Shown here: positions 8,661 through 16,931 of the stretch, in pieces
Position numbering within the stretch: position 1 is the first letter of the stretch
Layout: every line of letters begins with the position of its first letter
NCBI GenBank assembly: GCA_035547425.1
Contig: DASZUU010000043.1
Span: 109,825-173,824, forward strand
Reading direction: 5' to 3'
Length of the DNA stretch: 64,000 bases
Source: Alloacidobacterium sp035547425
GTDB taxonomy: Bacteria > Acidobacteriota > Terriglobia > Terriglobales > Acidobacteriaceae
Made by a program: the position numbers and the translations under genes
The notes under the pieces: generated by a model
What the model was told of the DNA's origin: nothing
The model's database searches: none
What the model saw: only the letters and a program-made list of their open reading frames with translations

Positions 8661-8690
8661 AAAGGCGCGAAACTCGCGCCTTTCGATAAT
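8661..8690 (-). terminator. Intrinsic terminator of the outer-membrane barrel gene
   Basis: A 10-bp perfect stem (AAAGGCGCGA at 8661-8670 with TCGCGCCTTT at 8674-8683) has a 3-nt loop. Read on the minus strand it is followed by TTCTTATTT, so it mainly ends the minus-strand gene starting at 9357; the plus side lacks a T-run. Confidence 0.75.
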
Positions 8691-8700
8691 ACATGCGGTT

Positions 8701-9357
8701 TTAGCGCAGCGCGCCCAGCTTGTAAACGATGCCTGCGGTTCCGGCAAATTCATTCTGCGTGGAATAGCCGTAGTGTGTAGGTTGCCAGTCGGCGGTGAAG
8801 CGGACGGCCCATTTGGGGTTGAGGTTGTAATCGGCCCAGCTTCCAACAGCTGCGCCAAAGGCAACTTTGTTGTTATAAAGTCCCAGCTGGTTCGGCTGTA
8901 TACCTGTACCCTTGAAGCCCTGATCGAAACTGCCGTCTGCAGCGCCAAGCAGCACATGGAAACCGACAGCATAGTTTTCTTTGCGAAGGATGCGGAAGTT
9001 GGGCCCAACCAGGAAGAGATGCTCCGACATGTCAGACTTGGTGATATTCGCCGAGTTGAGCGGTACATTGATGGTGCCGTAATAACCGCGAGCTGAGAAT
9101 TCGAGGCCAAAAAGCTGCTTAAACCATGCCGTGGCGTCGCCATTCCAGCCCATGAGGTTGATAGCCTGTACGCCTCTGCCGATGCCGGGGTTGAAGTGTG
9201 AATAGGAAAAGCCGCCATAAAGATCCCAACGCTGCTCATATTGCGGGATGGTTGTTACAGGAGCGGTAGCCTGCACCTGCGCATTCAGCGCAGAAGAAAA
9301 GGCAAAAGTTGCCAGAAGTGCCAGGGCTGCATACACAAAGCGAATTCTTGAAATCAC
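8701..9357 (-). CDS. Outer-membrane beta-barrel protein
   Basis: 218 residues with a signal peptide (MISRIRFVYAALALLATFAF...NAQ). The mature part alternates aromatic and polar residues in strands such as WDLYGGFSYSHFNPG, FSARGYYGT, EHLFLVGPNFRI and AVRFTADWQP, fitting a small eight-stranded barrel of the OmpA/opacity type. No enzyme motif is seen. A paralogue with the same sequence of strand motifs lies at 50740-51441. The role may be structural or adhesive, but this is not shown. Confidence 0.75.
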   Translation of the reverse strand: MISRIRFVYAALALLATFAFSSALNAQVQATAPVTTIPQYEQRWDLYGGFSYSHFNPGIGRGVQAINLMGWNGDATAWFKQLFGLEFSARGYYGTINVPLNSANITKSDMSEHLFLVGPNFRILRKENYAVGFHVLLGAADGSFDQGFKGTGIQPNQLGLYNNKVAFGAAVGSWADYNLNPKWAVRFTADWQPTHYGYSTQNEFAGTAGIVYKLGALR

Positions 9358-9472
9358 GCTGCTTTTTCAAACCTCATTCTTAAAACATCATAAAAAGGCT
9401 GCAAATACTCACGATACACGGTTGGACGGTTGTATGTCAGCGCAGGGAAGCTGCGAATACAGGGCAAAATGC

Positions 9473-10279
9473 TCAGTTCATCCAGCGGCGGTCGTTTGGA
9501 TCTTTTTCCGAGCCCATGTAGCGGCCATCTTTATCGAAGTGCACATCGCGGTTCTGCTTGCGCATGTAGACCTCGAATTTCTTGGCGGCACGGCGGCGTT
9601 TCCAGCGATAGTAGTTGTTTCGTATGCCGAAATATTTTTCGCTGGTAGCGAAGGCATAACCTCTCCGGGGCGCGGCTTTAATGTACAGGTACCCGGCAAG
9701 CGCTCCGCCGAGCTGCGCCAGTGCGTAGACGCGGCTGGCGGAAAAAACCATGGCAACGGCAATCAGCATATAGACGATGACCAGGTACTTTGCTTTCATC
9801 GTCATCGGCAGAGGAAAGAGCATAAACTCCATGTCGCCATAGAGCACGCCAAAGGCGATCAGCAAGCCGAAGATGCCGCCGAATGCTCCGGTGATGGCAA
9901 ACGATCCGCCGCCCAGGACCAGGCTTAACCCAACCGCTGTAAGGCCTGCTCCGATGACGCTGGTGAAGTACAGTTCAGCCAGCCAGCGGGGGCCATGTGT
10001 TGATTCCAAGAAACTGCCCAGAAACCAGAGCGAAAGAAGTTCAAGCGCTGTGCCCAGAATGCTGGCGTGGATGAAGCAATACGTTATCAGTTGCCAGATG
10101 AAGCCATGAAGGACGAGCGGCGGGATAAGCGCTGCCCAATGCACCATCTCGTTTGCCAGAGGCGCAGAAACAACTTGCAGCAGCACCAGCAAAAAATACG
10201 CGCCGATGTTCCAGAGAATAAGACCGCGTGTGAAACCGCGGAAATCGGGAAAATTGAGGATTCCGGCAGTACGTGGCAT
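9473..10279 (-). CDS. Rhomboid-like membrane protein lacking catalytic dyad
   Basis: 268 residues with about six membrane segments and a basic C-terminal tail (residues 200-268). The rhomboid landmarks are present: HWAALIPP at the L1 loop, the GxxxGxxxGL pattern GAFGGIFGLL in TM4, and ALAQLGGALAGYLY in TM6. The catalytic serine of GASG is Phe133 (codon at 9881-9883). The catalytic histidine of AHLGG is Gln189 (codon at 9713-9715). The fold is therefore kept without the Ser-His dyad, as in iRhoms and derlins. It probably binds or chaperones membrane substrates rather than cutting them. Confidence 0.8.
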   Translation of the reverse strand: MPRTAGILNFPDFRGFTRGLILWNIGAYFLLVLLQVVSAPLANEMVHWAALIPPLVLHGFIWQLITYCFIHASILGTALELLSLWFLGSFLESTHGPRWLAELYFTSVIGAGLTAVGLSLVLGGGSFAITGAFGGIFGLLIAFGVLYGDMEFMLFPLPMTMKAKYLVIVYMLIAVAMVFSASRVYALAQLGGALAGYLYIKAAPRRGYAFATSEKYFGIRNNYYRWKRRRAAKKFEVYMRKQNRDVHFDKDGRYMGSEKDPNDRRWMN

Positions 10280-10604
10280 ACAGGCTGTCTTATTTTCTCA
10301 GAAATTCGTATCTGAGGCAGTGTCCTAGGATTGCAGCACAAATGGTGCAATTGGAAGTGAACAGACAGAGGGAAAAATCAGCGGATTGTCATCCAAATTG
10401 CTAATAGCATCGTCAGACACCTATGCGACCCCGTGATGTGCGGAGCTGCCCGGGATACACCCTGGCGCGCGAAGTAAAATGAGAAGTGTTTGAATTCGGC
10501 TGAAACGGCCTTGACGTGCCGCCCGCTTCTCTTAAAAACTAACGAAGTTGCATCCTGAAATTTGTTGTAATCATCCTAATACTCCATTTGGCTTGGAGGG
10601 ATTT
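10280..10604. other. Intergenic region with possible promoter
   Basis: 325 bp between the divergent rhomboid-like and LysW-like genes. A weak -35/-10 pair (TTGACG near 10512, TAAAAA near 10533) precedes the LysW-like gene. GGAGGG at 10595-10600 is a strong ribosome site for it. No RNA gene or reading frame of interest is seen. Confidence 0.4.
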
Positions 10605-10796
10605 ATGCCGATTTGTCCTGAATGTGAGAGCGTGCTCGATTTCGATGAAGAAGAAGTAGACGAAGGCGACGTGGTCGTCTGCGACGAATGCGGAACCGAG
10701 TTTGAAGTTGTTGCCACCGATCCTCTGGAACTCTCGAAAGTTGAAGAAGACTATGAGGACGAAGACGAAGAAACAGAAGACGAGGATGAAGAATGA
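10605..10796 (+). CDS. LysW-like acidic zinc-ribbon carrier homologue
   Basis: 63 residues. Two CPEC/CDEC knuckles (MPICPECESVLDFDEEE and VVVCDECGTEFEVV) are followed by the LysW-type segment DPLEL and an extremely acidic tail (EEDYEDEDEETEDEDEE). In LysW and ArgW the C-terminal EDWGE glutamate carries the growing lysine, arginine or ornithine intermediate. Here the protein ends in Glu but lacks the WG of that motif, and no lys/arg genes are nearby. It may be a carrier with another load or simply a small zinc protein. Start is fixed by GGAGGG 4 nt upstream. It overlaps the next gene by ATGA. Confidence 0.7.
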   Translation: MPICPECESVLDFDEEEVDEGDVVVCDECGTEFEVVATDPLELSKVEEDYEDEDEETEDEDEE

Positions 10797-11164
10797 AGCA
10801 GTTTTTCTGTAGCCCTGTACGCCTGAAACGGGTGCAGGTGGCAGTGTTGGCCCTGTTCGCCCTCTGCCTGATGTTTCCGGCGTTGAGCTTTGCTCAGAGC
10901 AACGCTGTGCGCTCAGTAGAAGGAAAAGTGTATGGGGCGCAGAGCACACCTCTAAGCAGCGCAGTGGTCTACCTGCAGGACTCGAAGACAAATAACGTCA
11001 AGAGTTTTATCTCTACGCAGGATGGCAGCTACCGCTTCGGCCAGTTATCCACAGATATCGATTACCAGCTCTGGGCGGAATACAAGGGCCAAAAGAGCGA
11101 GAAGAAGAATATCAGCTCGTTCAATACCAAGAAGCAGCTCGTGATCGACCTGCATATTAAGTAA
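10793..11164 (+). CDS. Small secreted carboxypeptidase-regulatory-like protein
   Basis: 123 residues. Residues 1-35 are a signal peptide ending ...ALSFAQ. The rest is one beta-sandwich: VEGKVYGAQSTPLSSAVVYL, DGSYRFGQLSTDIDYQLWAEY and a basic, lysine-rich end. This matches the CarboxypepD_reg-like domain found at the N-terminus of acidobacterial TonB-dependent receptors, here as a free protein. Translational coupling (ATGA) to the LysW-like gene suggests a shared role, which I cannot name. Confidence 0.68.
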   Translation: MKQFFCSPVRLKRVQVAVLALFALCLMFPALSFAQSNAVRSVEGKVYGAQSTPLSSAVVYLQDSKTNNVKSFISTQDGSYRFGQLSTDIDYQLWAEYKGQKSEKKNISSFNTKKQLVIDLHIK

Positions 11165-11171
11165 CGTGGTT

Positions 11172-12479
11172 TCAATCTACGCTGCAGATCAGACACTTGA
11201 GATATTCCGTTTCCGGAATGGTCAGGATGACCGGATGGTCTGCAGCGGCGCCGCGTCTTTCAATAAGACGTACACGGCGGCCTGCATCTCCTGCGGCAGC
11301 GGCAACGATCTGCTGAAAATCAGCTAACGAAACATGATGCGAACAGGAGTTTGTGATGAGCGTGCCGCCGGGACGCAGCATTTTCATGGCGCGCAGGTTC
11401 AACTCCTTATAGCCGCGTAGCGCGCCTTCGACTGCGCGTTTTGATTTAGCAAATGCAGGTGGATCGAGCACAATCGTGTCGTACATCGTTCCTGCATCGC
11501 TCCAGTCACGAAGCAGGTCGAAGGCATTGGCGTCGACCCAGTCAACTTCTGAATTTTTGAGCGCAGCTTTGTTAGCAGCAAGATTTTTTTCTGCTGTTTC
11601 CAGTGCGGCACGGGAGATATCCACTCCTGTCACGCGAGGGCAGCTTTGTGCCAGATGCAGTGCAAATCCTCCCTGATAAGTGCAGATATCGAGCGCTTCT
11701 CCACGCGCGTAACGGGCGGCAGCTGCATAGTTTTCCCGCTGGTCGAGAAAGGCCCCTGTTTTTTGCCCGGCGTTGGCGTCGTAGTGAAAGCGCAGGCCGT
11801 TGAGAAGGAAATCCGTGCTGACTAAGGGCTGTTCGGGATGAGCTGCATACAGCGGTGTAGGAGAGGGAGCACTGAGCTGTTCCAGCTCGCGAATTCGCGG
11901 ATCGGGCCGCTCTATGATGGTATTCGGGCTGAGCTCATCTTCTAATATCTCGGTGACAACCGAGCGAATTTCCTGTGTATCTAGCGATTTTGTAAGCAGT
12001 TGCAGGATAATGAGATCGCCATATTTGTCAGCGATAACACCCGGCAGGGCATCGGCCTCGCTGAAAACCAGCCGGCAGGCGTTGGTGTTCGCGTTCAGCA
12101 TGGGCAGGCGCAGCTGGATGGCGCTTTTGAGCCGTGCGCGCAGCAATTGCAGCCACTGTTCCTGATCGATAAGCTCGGTGGAAACCAGCCGCAGGGAGAT
12201 TTGCGAAGCAGGGCTATGCAACGCAGTTCCCAGCGGAATGCCGCGGTGATCGGCAACTGCGATCAAACCGGACGGCTCGCCAGTAAGCTGCTCAATATCG
12301 GATTGATAGACCCAGACATGGCCTGCGCGAAGGCGGTCTGCCGCCCGACGCGAAATGACGGCAGCGGGTCTAGTTATTTCAAAATTGGGAAGAGATTCCC
12401 GTTTTGATAATGGGGCGTATCTTTTTGGGAATTGTGGTTTTTTGTGCGCAGGCATTGCATGTATGGTCGCATATAACAA
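11172..12479 (-). CDS. RlmI-like class I SAM-dependent rRNA methyltransferase
   Basis: 435 residues (427 if the ATG at 12455, MPAHKKPQF, is used). An N-terminal PUA domain (ISRRAADRLRAGHVWVYQSD) is followed by the EEHEE-like region (GVIADKYGDLIILQLL). The Rossmann methyltransferase carries DICTYQGGFALHLAQ as motif I and the catalytic VLDPPAFAKSK. This is the RlmI/RlmK family that makes m5C in 23S rRNA; the E. coli enzyme modifies C1962. It is convergent with the small secreted protein gene, 7 bp apart. Confidence 0.9.
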   Translation of the reverse strand: MLYATIHAMPAHKKPQFPKRYAPLSKRESLPNFEITRPAAVISRRAADRLRAGHVWVYQSDIEQLTGEPSGLIAVADHRGIPLGTALHSPASQISLRLVSTELIDQEQWLQLLRARLKSAIQLRLPMLNANTNACRLVFSEADALPGVIADKYGDLIILQLLTKSLDTQEIRSVVTEILEDELSPNTIIERPDPRIRELEQLSAPSPTPLYAAHPEQPLVSTDFLLNGLRFHYDANAGQKTGAFLDQRENYAAAARYARGEALDICTYQGGFALHLAQSCPRVTGVDISRAALETAEKNLAANKAALKNSEVDWVDANAFDLLRDWSDAGTMYDTIVLDPPAFAKSKRAVEGALRGYKELNLRAMKMLRPGGTLITNSCSHHVSLADFQQIVAAAAGDAGRRVRLIERRGAAADHPVILTIPETEYLKCLICSVD

Positions 12480-12527
12480 ATCATGTTGACAGTTAAGCGA
12501 TAGACAACTGGGGCAAGCTGCAGTGCC

Positions 12528-12710
12528 ATGGATTTCAGCGACAAGAAATGCAATTCTACGGGATTGCAGATTGCTGATTTGATCGTGCGTCCAATCGGCC
12601 GCTATGTCTTGAAACCTGATCAGCCAAACCGAGCATTTGAAATTATCAAGAGAAAATTCCGTACAAATACGAGGTATTATGGAGGGGTTTGGATTGAAAA
12701 TCTTCCCTAA
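12528..12710 (+). pseudogene. C-terminal fragment of a DUF3800-like protein
   Basis: A 60-codon frame reading CNSTGLQIADLIVRPIGRYV and QPNRAFEIIKRKFR matches the C-terminal end of DUF3800 proteins, which carry a conserved GLQIADL segment near their end. The N-terminal RNase-H-like part with its conserved DES motif is absent upstream, and the fragment begins only 49 bp from the divergent methyltransferase gene. It is best read as debris of an incoming gene. The family is often carried on mobile or defence islands. Confidence 0.6.
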
Positions 12711-12866
12711 ATAACAAAAGGGCTCGGAGAACCGAACCCTTCTGTCGACCGGGATATCCCCAATCCTTCATTTGTATTTTCGCCCTCTGTTCTCCTGATG
12801 TCAAGTAGCATTTTTGGACGGCTGTTACTTTTGCGCTCGATTTGCATCGAAAGCCTATAATCAAGT

Positions 12867-15116
12867 ATGGCAACTGCGCAAAGCGCGTCAGTGCAACCCG
12901 TAAAGCCTCTCCCTGTGGCTGATCCGTTTGCGCCGCGGGTCGAGAAGCTGATTGCCACTGTCCGCGCGAATCGGCCCAATGACGATACCGAGATCATCCG
13001 GCGCGCCTGGGAGTTCTGCCTGGAGCACCACAAGGGACAGCTGCGCGCCTCAGGTGAGCCGTATGTGCTTCATCCGCTTGAAGTTGCTATTGTTTTAGCA
13101 GAAATGAAGCTGGATTCGACAGCGATTGCCGCCGGCCTGCTCCACGATGCCGTCGAGGACACCCCGGTTACGACTGCCGACATCACCGCAAAGTTCGGGG
13201 AGCAGGTGGCGCATATCGTCGAAGGCGTCACCAAGATCGACAAAATTCAGTTCGCCAACAAAGAAGACCGCCAGGCAGAAAACGTCCGCAAGATGCTGCT
13301 GGCTATGGTCAGCGATGTGCGCGTGGTTCTCATAAAATTGGCCGACCGGCTGCACAACATGCGCACGCTGGAGCATCTTCCTGCCGACAAGCAACAGGTA
13401 ATTGCCAGAGAAACGTTGGACATATACGCGCCGCTGGCACACCGCCTTGGTATGGGCAAAGTGCGTGGCGAGCTGGAAGATTTAGCGTTCCGCTTTGTCG
13501 ATCCTTACGCTTATCAACAGGTACAGGATGCTGTCGAAGAGCGCCGCAGCGAGGGCGAGCAGTTCCTTGCAGGTGTAGAAGCGCTGCTGCAGGAAAAGCT
13601 GCGCGAGCACAACATTAAAGCCCGCGTGGAGTGGCGCATCAAGCGTCTTTACAGCGTCAACCAGAAGCTCATCAAATCGCGCACGACCGTTGATCAGGTC
13701 TATGACTTACTCGCGCTGCGCGTCATTACCACCAGCGTGCAGGACTGCTACGCAGTTTTCGGGCTGATTCACAGCATCTGGCGGCCTGTTCCCGGGCGTA
13801 TCAAGGACTTCATCGCCATGCCGCGACCGAATTTGTATCAGTCGCTGCACACAACCGTGATGGGCGAGGGTGGTCATCAGTTCGAAGTGCAGATTCGCAC
13901 CGAGGAAATGCATCGCATCGCCGAAGAAGGCATTGCGGCGCACTGGAAGTACAAGGCGGGCGGCTCGCCCATCAGCGCGCGCGACGAGCAGCGTTTAGCG
14001 TGGGTGCGGCAGCTGGTCGAGTGGCAGCGCGAGATGAGCGATCCGAATGAGTTTCTCTCGACGCTCAAGATCGATCTCTATCCGGAAGAGGTTTACACCT
14101 TTACGCCGAAGGGCAAGGTCGTTGTTCTGCCCAAGGACGCAAGCCCGCTCGATTTCGCTTATTCCATTCACACTGAGGTAGGGCACTCCTGTATTGGGGC
14201 CAAGGTCAATGGCCGCATGGTGCCGTTGCGCTCCAAACTGCGGAATGGCGACATCGTCGAAGTCGTTACGCAGAACGGACATACGCCGAGCCGCGACTGG
14301 CTGACCTTTGTCAAGAGCTCGCGCGCGCGCAACAAGATCAAGCACTGGCTCAATGAGCATCAGCGCGAGCGTGCCATTGAAATTGGCCGCAAGCTGCTGG
14401 AGCGCGAGGCGCGCAAGTACAAGGTTTCGATCTCCAGGTTTGAGGAATCCGATTACGAGCGCGTGGCCGCTGACTACAGCGTCGCTACGCCGAACGATTT
14501 GCTGGCAGCGGTTGGTTTTGGCAAATACTCGGCGCGCCAGGTGCTCAACCGTTTGTCGCCGGGGTCAACCAGTCAGCAATCAGCGGAGACGGAAGCTGCC
14601 GTCGCCGGTGTCTCCGATACGGTCAAGCGCGTCTCGATGGCGAGCGGTACGGATTCGCTGCAGGTGGAAGGGCAGAATGAGCTGCTGGTCTACCGCGCGC
14701 GATGTTGCAATCCTATCCGTGGCGAAGAAATTATCGGGTATGTGACCCGCGGCAAGGGTGTTGCCGTGCATGCTCGGAGCTGTCCGAATGTGCAGAACCT
14801 GCTGTACGAGTCCGACCGTAGAATTTCCGTGGAGTGGGCGCGTCCTGCGGATGAGACGCAGGGCCGCAAGACGACGTATCCGGTGAAGTTGACCGTGTAT
14901 TGCGATGACCGCCAGGGCATGCTCAAGGAGCTGACAGCTACGATCAGCGATGACAATACGAATATCCGCTCCGTCGATTCCCGCCCGGGACCGAACAGCG
15001 ATGCGACGGTCGAATTCATTGTCGATACCGAAGACGTAAGGCATTTGAATCGTCTGGTAATGGGGATTCGCCGCGTGCCCGGCGTGCGTGACGTGCAACG
15101 CTCGCAAAAGCTGTAA
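12867..15116 (+). CDS. Bifunctional (p)ppGpp synthetase/hydrolase
   Basis: 749 residues, normal for long RSH proteins. The HD hydrolase domain is intact (HHKGQLRASGEPYVLHPLEVA; LLHDAVEDT). The synthetase domain has RIKDFIAMPRPNLYQSLHT and FEVQIRTEEMHRIAEEGIAA. TGS (YTFTPKGKVVVLPKDASPLD), a zinc-finger/helical part (RARCCNPIRGEEI) and an ACT domain at the C-terminus follow. It makes and destroys the stringent-response alarmone and binds the ribosome. Both catalytic halves look functional, so it is a Rel/SpoT-type enzyme. It is followed by tRNA-Pro. Confidence 0.97.
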   Translation: MATAQSASVQPVKPLPVADPFAPRVEKLIATVRANRPNDDTEIIRRAWEFCLEHHKGQLRASGEPYVLHPLEVAIVLAEMKLDSTAIAAGLLHDAVEDTPVTTADITAKFGEQVAHIVEGVTKIDKIQFANKEDRQAENVRKMLLAMVSDVRVVLIKLADRLHNMRTLEHLPADKQQVIARETLDIYAPLAHRLGMGKVRGELEDLAFRFVDPYAYQQVQDAVEERRSEGEQFLAGVEALLQEKLREHNIKARVEWRIKRLYSVNQKLIKSRTTVDQVYDLLALRVITTSVQDCYAVFGLIHSIWRPVPGRIKDFIAMPRPNLYQSLHTTVMGEGGHQFEVQIRTEEMHRIAEEGIAAHWKYKAGGSPISARDEQRLAWVRQLVEWQREMSDPNEFLSTLKIDLYPEEVYTFTPKGKVVVLPKDASPLDFAYSIHTEVGHSCIGAKVNGRMVPLRSKLRNGDIVEVVTQNGHTPSRDWLTFVKSSRARNKIKHWLNEHQRERAIEIGRKLLEREARKYKVSISRFEESDYERVAADYSVATPNDLLAAVGFGKYSARQVLNRLSPGSTSQQSAETEAAVAGVSDTVKRVSMASGTDSLQVEGQNELLVYRARCCNPIRGEEIIGYVTRGKGVAVHARSCPNVQNLLYESDRRISVEWARPADETQGRKTTYPVKLTVYCDDRQGMLKELTATISDDNTNIRSVDSRPGPNSDATVEFIVDTEDVRHLNRLVMGIRRVPGVRDVQRSQKL

Positions 15117-15171
15117 CGAGGACGCTCCGGAGACGCGCCTGCTCGTGTACACTAAGGAAGACCCATCGTGT

Positions 15172-15248
15172 CGGGACGTGGCTCAGCCTGGTAGAGCACT
15201 CGCTTGGGGTGCGAGGGGTCGGCAGTTCAAATCTGCCCGTCCCGACCA
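15172..15248 (+). tRNA. tRNA-Pro (anticodon GGG)
   Basis: A complete 77-nt cloverleaf with encoded CCA. The acceptor stem is CGGGACG/CGTCCCG, the D stem GCTC/GAGC, the anticodon stem CTCGC/GCGAG with loop TTGGGGT (anticodon GGG), and the T stem GGCAG/CTGCC with TTCAAAT. It reads CCC and CCU proline codons. There is no integrase or direct repeat beside it, so no integrated element is attached to this copy. Confidence 0.95.
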
Positions 15249-15263
15249 TTACATGGAGCAGAC

Positions 15264-15293
15264 GCGGCCTCTGGGCCGCCACGCGGATTTTTT
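15264..15293 (+). terminator. Probable terminator after tRNA-Pro
   Basis: GCGGCC (15264-15269) pairs with GGCCGC (15274-15279). A further GC-rich stretch and then ATTTTTTAT follow at about 15287-15294. The T-run is a few bases from the stem, so strength is uncertain. Confidence 0.5.
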
Positions 15294-15633
15294 ATCAGGC
15301 TCCCGCTGGTCGCTTAGAAGTGTTTAATCTGCTGCAATAAGCTTCAAAATACGCTGCATTAGTTCCAAAATCGTTCTCTAAGGTCGACTATTTGTCGCAA
15401 TTTCAGCGTTTCCACCATTTAAACTGGCGCAAATTTCCCGGCGCCATGCCACTACAGGCTTACACAAACATTATGGATGACTGCGGGATTGCCGCGACTG
15501 ATTACCGTTAAGGTGATATTCTAAAAGAGATCGAAGAATCCGATCTGGTTTACTGCTTGTTCCGGCTTGCCCCTACTCGCAAACTATTCCACATTGCGTT
15601 CGGCGGTACATCTCATATACGAGGAAATAAGTC
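15294..15633 (+). other. Long leader region of the cold-shock gene
   Basis: 340 bp without a gene. It becomes AT-richer toward the cold-shock gene, and a GAGGAAATAAGTC ribosome site sits just before the start. Cold-shock mRNAs often have long 5' leaders that change fold with temperature. No certain promoter was placed, so how much of this is transcribed is unknown. Confidence 0.35.
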
Positions 15634-15834
15634 ATGGAACAAGGAACAGTGAAATGGTTCAACGATGCAAAGGGATTCGGATTCCTAAGCCGCCAAAATG
15701 GCGATGATGTTTTCGTTCACCACACAGCAATTCAAAGCAACGGATTTCGTAGCCTGCAGGAAGGTCAATCCGTACGCTTCAACGTTGTAAAAGGCCCCAA
15801 AGGCTGGCAGGCCGAAAATGTTGAAGTCGCCTGA
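15634..15834 (+). CDS. Cold-shock domain protein (CspA family)
   Basis: 66 residues, a single cold-shock domain. RNP1 is KGFGFLS and RNP2 is DVFVHHTAI, both intact, with VKWFNDAKGFGF at the start. Such proteins bind single-stranded RNA and DNA and melt secondary structure. GAGGAAA lies 8 nt before the ATG. It is a monocistronic gene closed by a strong terminator. Confidence 0.96.
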   Translation: MEQGTVKWFNDAKGFGFLSRQNGDDVFVHHTAIQSNGFRSLQEGQSVRFNVVKGPKGWQAENVEVA

Positions 15835-15858
15835 GGGCAACAACAAAATTACGAGTGG

Positions 15859-15881
15859 AGGGAGCGTCAGCTCCCTTTTTC
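15859..15881 (+). terminator. Intrinsic terminator after cold-shock gene
   Basis: AGGGAGC (15859-15865) and GCTCCCT (15870-15876) form a 7-bp stem with a GTCA loop, followed by TTTTC. It is a clear rho-independent terminator 25 bp after the cold-shock stop. Confidence 0.88.
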
Positions 15882-15925
15882 TGCTTAAGCGTTCGTCTCA
15901 ACCAGTTACAACGCCAAGGAGTCCT

Positions 15926-16204
15926 ATGCAAAAGCCTGTAAAAGTCCAGGATAAATACTTTCTGAGATCTCTCCATGAGGAGATTGCTCTGTACGACCGT
16001 AAGCTGGCACATATGTCGAAATATGAGTCCTTTGCTTCAGAGGCTGAACGTGAAACTGCGCTCGGAAAAATGACAACAAAGCGAGCCACTCTCGTGCGGA
16101 CAGCGACAAAGCTCAGGGAGGAAGGTATCGAGTTTCAGGACTCCGATCTTCCGCGTTCTTTGCGCCAGCAGACGGAAGACGCTGTACTCGTCAACATTGC
16201 CTGA
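15926..16204 (+). CDS. Hypothetical small helical protein
   Basis: 92 residues starting MQKPVKVQDKYFLRSLHEEI. An AAGGAG ribosome site precedes the ATG at 15926. The protein is charged and almost wholly helical (SEAERETALGKMTTKRATLV; RTATKLREEGIEF), with a possible short coiled coil and no membrane segment or known motif. The family is not recognised with confidence. It stands alone between the cold-shock gene and a long non-coding stretch. Confidence 0.6.
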   Translation: MQKPVKVQDKYFLRSLHEEIALYDRKLAHMSKYESFASEAERETALGKMTTKRATLVRTATKLREEGIEFQDSDLPRSLRQQTEDAVLVNIA

Positions 16205-16503
16205 AGATGTTCGTGGGAGTTTGCCCGCATTCGCGAGATATAAAGAGTAGACTCACAGCTGTAACAGGAAATACTTCTCGCCTTCAGCCATTCAGATCTC
16301 GCTCCAGACGAGCACCTTACCAAGTAAGTCACCGGACTACTGGAGCTGCGATGAATCTTCCCGCGACCTGATCCTGATTCCTTCGAAGTTCTACTTTTTG
16401 TTTGCCGCTCGGCGACTGAAGTTGTACCTGACCATGCGCTTGCCGAAGCCGACAGTCGTATCGATGTCTTACTGCTTTCAACTGCACTCGAAAGGACTCT
16501 GCT
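16205..16503. other. Intergenic region, nothing recognised
   Basis: About 300 bp of mixed composition with no convincing reading frame, hairpin or RNA gene. Confidence 0.4.
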
Positions 16504-16716
16504 ATGCGCTCGTCCCAGGTTTACCGTGCCCTCGATTTCGTTCCGAATCGCTTTACCTTATGCCAAACTATTTCTCAAAGCGCTCGGCTTATTCATATCA
16601 ATGGAAGCCCATTTGAAGGGACCGTATCAACGGTACTGAACGGCATAGGAGACGGCTCATTTTATGCCCGGGTGAAATCGCAGCCCCATGGAGATGGGAG
16701 TGCTCATCGCGTCTAG
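16504..16716 (+). CDS. Small protein with weak omega-subunit resemblance
   Basis: 70 residues. The segment FVPNRFTLCQTISQSARLIH recalls the NRF-x-L-x6-AR core of RNA polymerase omega (RpoZ), and the start MRSSQVYRALD has the same spacing to it. The rest (SPFEGTVSTVLNGIGDG) does not match omega. A GAAAGGA ribosome site lies 7 nt before the ATG. It could be a diverged omega paralogue, another small acidobacterial family, or not a gene. Confidence 0.42.
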   Translation: MRSSQVYRALDFVPNRFTLCQTISQSARLIHINGSPFEGTVSTVLNGIGDGSFYARVKSQPHGDGSAHRV

Positions 16717-16931
16717 TCGGCTGAGTGCTTATCGTATGCACTTGGCAAAATTTGCGAGATTGGTGAGAGTCAAATACGCAAAGCGAATGATTCCTGGCTC
16801 GTTGATTCCGAGGTCATGTTTCGATGTGGAGTAGCCCAATCTCCTCCACATAGGAACATATTGAGCCTTGAGCCCGAGCGCCGGCCCTTCCTGAGATTGC
16901 TCCGAATAAGAAAACAAATGAGATAATAGAA

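Noticed and set aside
12718..12741. Hairpin AAGGGCTCGG/CCGAACCCTT as a terminator
   Set aside because: It has a mismatch in the stem and no T-run on the plus strand; the minus strand has T-rich sequence after it but no gene to end.
15088..15327. 79-codon frame across the tRNA gene
   Set aside because: It reads straight through tRNA-Pro and its flanks, so it is a chance frame.
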